From positions 1-64,000 of the forward strand of contig JAFSYJ010000032.1 in assembly GCA_017450025.1 (NCBI GenBank): 64,000 nt of DNA, read 5' to 3'. The notes under the pieces are model-generated. The model was not told the origin of the DNA. It did not search any database and saw only the letters and a program-made list of their open reading frames with translations. This document shows positions 61,365 through 64,000 of the stretch, piece by piece. The position numbers and the translations under genes were made by a program. Each line of letters begins with the position of its first letter. Position 1 is the first letter of the stretch. Origin of the DNA: Clostridia bacterium (GTDB lineage: Bacteria; Bacillota; Clostridia; UMGS1883; UMGS1540).

Positions 61365-62807
61365 TCAAGAAAGTTTTTCAATACCTCTTCTTATTCTGTC
61401 AAGGCTTTCAGCTTTCCCTAAAATGCAGGCGATTTCAATACCGCCGCCGGGGGTAAACGCCTTACCTGAAAGCGCAACTCGGAGTGGCCACAAAATTCTC
61501 CCGTTTTTGAGTTCGAGAGATGTTGCAAGATCTATCATAGCGTCGTGGATAGTGTCGTGTTCCCAATTGTCTATCCCCTCTAATATAGGCAATATCTTTT
61601 CCAATGCCTCAAGAGAGTTCTCGGGTGTTGTTTTCATTTTTTTATGAGTGTAAAGCTCGGGGGAATAATCGGGCAATTCGTCAATAAAATCAAGCTGTTC
61701 GGGGATATCCGCAAACTTTTCGGTTCTGTTGTGCAGACAAGACGAAAGCAGGCTGTAATCAACATCGCGTTTAACGGCTTCTTTATAAAACGGCATAGCA
61801 ATTTCCGTAAATTCGTCGAGAGAGAGCCTTCTTATATATTCGCCGTTTATCCAGTTGAGCTTGTCTATATCAAAAATCGCAGGCGACTTGCTGATACCTG
61901 CCACATTGAACGCCTGTACCATTTCGTCAAGAGACATAATTTCTCTGTCGTCGCCGGGGCTCCAGCCAAGAAGTGCAATATAATTTAAAATTGCGTCTTT
62001 GAGATAACCCTTTACTCTGAAGTCCTCGTATGAAGCGTCGCCTTCGCGCTTGGAGAGCTTTTTGCCGGCTTCCTTCATAACGGGAGAGCAGTGAACATAT
62101 TTCGGGATTTCCCACCCAAACGCTTCATAAAGAAGGTTGTATTTAGGGGTTGACGACAGGTATTCACTGCCGCGGATAATGTGTGTGATATTCATAAGGT
62201 GGTCGTCAACAACATTTGCAAAATTATATGTCGGCAGACCGTCTGACTTTAAAAGTACATTGTCATCGAGAGTGTCGTTTGGCGCTGTTATTTTGCCAAA
62301 AACCATATCCTCAAAGGTTGTACTGCCCGAGCGCGGGATCTTTTGTCTAATAACATACGGAACGCCGGCAGCAAGCTTTTCTTCGATTTCTTCTTTTGAA
62401 AGATTGCGGCAATGTCCGTCATACTTTGACGGCAGCTTTGCCTTTTCCTGCTGTTCTCTTACTCTGTCAAGGCGTTCCTTGTCGCAGAAGCAATAATAAG
62501 CCGCGCCTTTTTCAACGAGTTCTTCGGCATATTTTTTATAAATATCGCGCCTTTCGGACTGTATATACGGACCGTAATCGCCGCCAATATCAGGACCTTC
62601 ATCGTGAACAAGGCCTGTTTCCGCAAGTGTTTTATATATGAGGTCAACTGCGCCGTCAACATAGCGTTCCTGGTCTGTATCTTCGATCCTCAAGATAAAG
62701 TCGCCGCCCTCGTGTTTTGCGAGCAGATATGCATATAACGCCGTTCTGAGATTGCCGACATGCATATAGCCTGTCGGACTTGGCGCAAAGCGTGTTCGTA
62801 TTTTCAT
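61365..62807 (-). CDS. gltX: Glutamate--tRNA ligase
   Basis: A 480-residue class I synthetase. The HIGH variant is in [19 protein letters not shown] at the N-terminus, and the KMSKS variant is [13 protein letters not shown]. FRDxV-type zinc ligands are not obvious. The enzyme may also charge tRNA-Gln if GatCAB is present, as usual in Firmicutes, but this cannot be told from the sequence. The ATG at 62807 follows AAGGTG at six bases; a GTG three codons earlier is less likely. Confidence 0.96.
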   Translation of the reverse strand: MKIRTRFAPSPTGYMHVGNLRTALYAYLLAKHEGGDFILRIEDTDQERYVDGAVDLIYKTLAETGLVHDEGPDIGGDYGPYIQSERRDIYKKYAEELVEKGAAYYCFCDKERLDRVREQQEKAKLPSKYDGHCRNLSKEEIEEKLAAGVPYVIRQKIPRSGSTTFEDMVFGKITAPNDTLDDNVLLKSDGLPTYNFANVVDDHLMNITHIIRGSEYLSSTPKYNLLYEAFGWEIPKYVHCSPVMKEAGKKLSKREGDASYEDFRVKGYLKDAILNYIALLGWSPGDDREIMSLDEMVQAFNVAGISKSPAIFDIDKLNWINGEYIRRLSLDEFTEIAMPFYKEAVKRDVDYSLLSSCLHNRTEKFADIPEQLDFIDELPDYSPELYTHKKMKTTPENSLEALEKILPILEGIDNWEHDTIHDAMIDLATSLELKNGRILWPLRVALSGKAFTPGGGIEIACILGKAESLDRIRRGIEKLS

Positions 62808-62820
62808 TGTCTTCACCTTC

Positions 62821-63963
62821 CTAAACTAAATCAGCAGGTCTTTCTCCAAGACCAAAGTTATAAAGTATCGCGTCAACGATTCTCTTTGACGCCAAGCCGT
62901 CGCCGTACGGATTTACCGCTTTTGACATTTTTTCGTATTCCGCATCGTCTGACAGCAGTTGCTTTGTCATATTATAAATATTTTCTTCTTCAATTCCTGC
63001 AAGACGGACTGTTCCTGCGTCAATCGCCTCGGGGCGTTCTGTTTCTTTTCTCAGCACCAAAACAGGCTTGCCGAGTGACGGGGCCTCCTCCTGAAGTCCG
63101 CCCGAATCAGTCAGGATAAGATGGGCCTTTGCCATTGCGTTATGCATATCTCCGACTTCAAGAGGGTCAATAAGATAAATTCTATCGTGATTTCCGAGTA
63201 TGGAGTTTGCGACCTCGCGTACAGCAGGATTAAGATGAACCGGGTAAACAAGCTTTATGTCTTCAAACTCGTTTACTATGCGAAGCACAGCATTTGCTAT
63301 ATTTTTCAGAGGTTCACCGAGGTTTTCTCTCCTGTGAGCCGTCATCAGAATAACCCTGCTGCTTCCGTCAAAAATTTGCGCGAGGCGGCTGTCAAACTTA
63401 TAAGAATCCGAAACCGTAGTTTTAAGCGCGTCAATAACCGTATTGCCCGTTATAAAGATTTTATCCTCGCTGACGCCCTCTGCAAGAAGATTGTTCTTGT
63501 TCTTTTTGGTAGGCGAAAAGTGCAGATCCGCCAACGCGCCCGTGAGCCTGCGGTTCATTTCTTCAGGATAGGGAGACCATTTGTCGTATGTCCTCAGACC
63601 TGCCTCAACATGACCTATCATTGCGTGATTGTAAAAAGCCGCAAGGCTGCCCGCAAATGTTGTAGATGTATCACCGTGGACAAGCACAATATCAGGCTTT
63701 TCTGCGCTCATAACTCTGTCAAGCCCTTCAATAGCTCTTGTGGTTATTCCGACCAGCGTTTGACGCTCCTTCATTATATCAAGGTCAAAGTCGGGAGTGA
63801 TTTTAAACATATTAAGCACCTGGTCAAGCATTTGCCTGTGCTGTGCCGTAACACATACGAGCGACTGTATCTCGTCGCGTTTTTCAAGCTCATACACCAA
63901 CGGCGCCATTTTTATTGCTTCCGGTCTTGTGCCGAAAACAGTCATAACCTTAATTTTGTTCAT
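62821..63963 (-). CDS. wecB: UDP-N-acetylglucosamine 2-epimerase (non-hydrolysing)
   Basis: A 380-residue GT-B-fold enzyme interconverting UDP-GlcNAc and UDP-ManNAc for wall teichoic acid or other surface polymers (mnaA in Bacillus). It begins [20 protein letters not shown] and contains [28 protein letters not shown] and [22 protein letters not shown], all diagnostic. Three in-frame ATG codons lie within 15 bases; 63963 is best spaced from GAGG. It overlaps the end of an upstream frame leaving the window. Confidence 0.95.
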   Translation of the reverse strand: MNKIKVMTVFGTRPEAIKMAPLVYELEKRDEIQSLVCVTAQHRQMLDQVLNMFKITPDFDLDIMKERQTLVGITTRAIEGLDRVMSAEKPDIVLVHGDTSTTFAGSLAAFYNHAMIGHVEAGLRTYDKWSPYPEEMNRRLTGALADLHFSPTKKNKNNLLAEGVSEDKIFITGNTVIDALKTTVSDSYKFDSRLAQIFDGSSRVILMTAHRRENLGEPLKNIANAVLRIVNEFEDIKLVYPVHLNPAVREVANSILGNHDRIYLIDPLEVGDMHNAMAKAHLILTDSGGLQEEAPSLGKPVLVLRKETERPEAIDAGTVRLAGIEEENIYNMTKQLLSDDAEYEKMSKAVNPYGDGLASKRIVDAILYNFGLGERPADLV

Positions 63964-64000
63964 TTTCATCGACCTCATCTTTGATTTCTTCCGATTTTTT
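63950..64000 (-). CDS. 3' end of an upstream gene, cut by the window edge
   Basis: An open frame enters from the right edge and stops at 63950-63952 after 16 residues ([16 protein letters not shown]), overlapping the wecB start by 14 bases. The acidic tail cannot identify the protein. Overlap with wecB suggests it is the preceding gene of the same operon. Confidence 0.4.
   Translation of the reverse strand, partial: KKSEEIKDEVDENEQN

Noticed and set aside
63121-63984. 287-codon open frame opposite wecB
   Set aside because: Shadow of wecB; every wecB motif is intact on the minus strand.
1-64000. Search for a novel multi-gene system (defence, mobile, biosynthetic)
   Set aside because: Almost every gene belongs to a well-known core family in a conserved order; no unexplained cluster, direct-repeat array, transposase, integrase or reverse transcriptase was seen.

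Overview
The window is a stretch of core chromosome around the replication origin of a low-to-moderate G+C, endospore-forming Firmicute, most likely class Clostridia. The evidence is the order rpmH-dnaA-dnaN-yaaA-recF-remB-gyrB-gyrA, a PolC-type replicative polymerase with embedded proofreading exonuclease, paired Noc and ParB/ParA proteins with a consensus parS site, sporulation genes (spoIIR, spoVAC, spoVAD), a ClpE-like unfoldase and a clostridial 2[4Fe-4S] ferredoxin. I saw no prophage, insertion sequence, CRISPR array, toxin-antitoxin pair, defence island or secondary-metabolite cluster.

Layout. Positions 1-12.9 kb are all on the minus strand, running away from the origin: rpmH-rnpA-yidD-yidC-khpB-mnmE-mnmG-rsmG, then noc-parA-parB with a perfect parS, a small membrane coiled-coil protein, serS, rpsF-ssb-rpsR and a 2-hydroxyacid dehydrogenase. 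Positions 12.9-13.2 kb are the very AT-rich oriC with DnaA-box-like sites. From 13.2 to 27 kb everything is on the plus strand: dnaA, dnaN, yaaA, recF, remB, gyrB, gyrA, ispG, polC. The transcription divergence at 12.9/13.2 kb is what is expected of an origin.

From 27 to 64 kb most genes are on the minus strand in short operons separated by clear hairpin terminators. They are: an amino-acid ABC transporter plus miaB; trxA-prmA-rsmE; radC (+) against mtaB (-); spoVAC-spoVAD (+); rpsT; an AI-2E-family permease and a WYL regulator; spoIIR; metY (+); DUF1934-argS-ctpA; ferredoxin-trmN6-rsmI-ddl; clpE-like and nitroreductase genes; two membrane proteins; one tRNA-Met; a polyamine uptake operon (regulator-potB-potC-potD-potA); a zinc-ribbon membrane protein, yqhQ and prmC (+); and wecB-gltX-divIVA-like-HAD hydrolase.

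Together the genes cover replication initiation and elongation, chromosome segregation and nucleoid occlusion, membrane protein insertion, tRNA and rRNA modification, aminoacylation, sporulation signalling and polyamine uptake. Nothing amounts to an undescribed system. The items most worth a second look are regulatory: sigma-F/sigma-G-type promoters before spoVAC and spoIIR, a spoVA operon cut to two genes by a terminator, a TTG-started rpsT, a candidate S6:S18 leader, a long inverted repeat framing the noc start, identical DnaA-box 12-mers on both sides of dnaA, and a ClpE-like protein with an atypical ClpP-loop. All functional calls come from reading motifs and gene order; no database search was possible.
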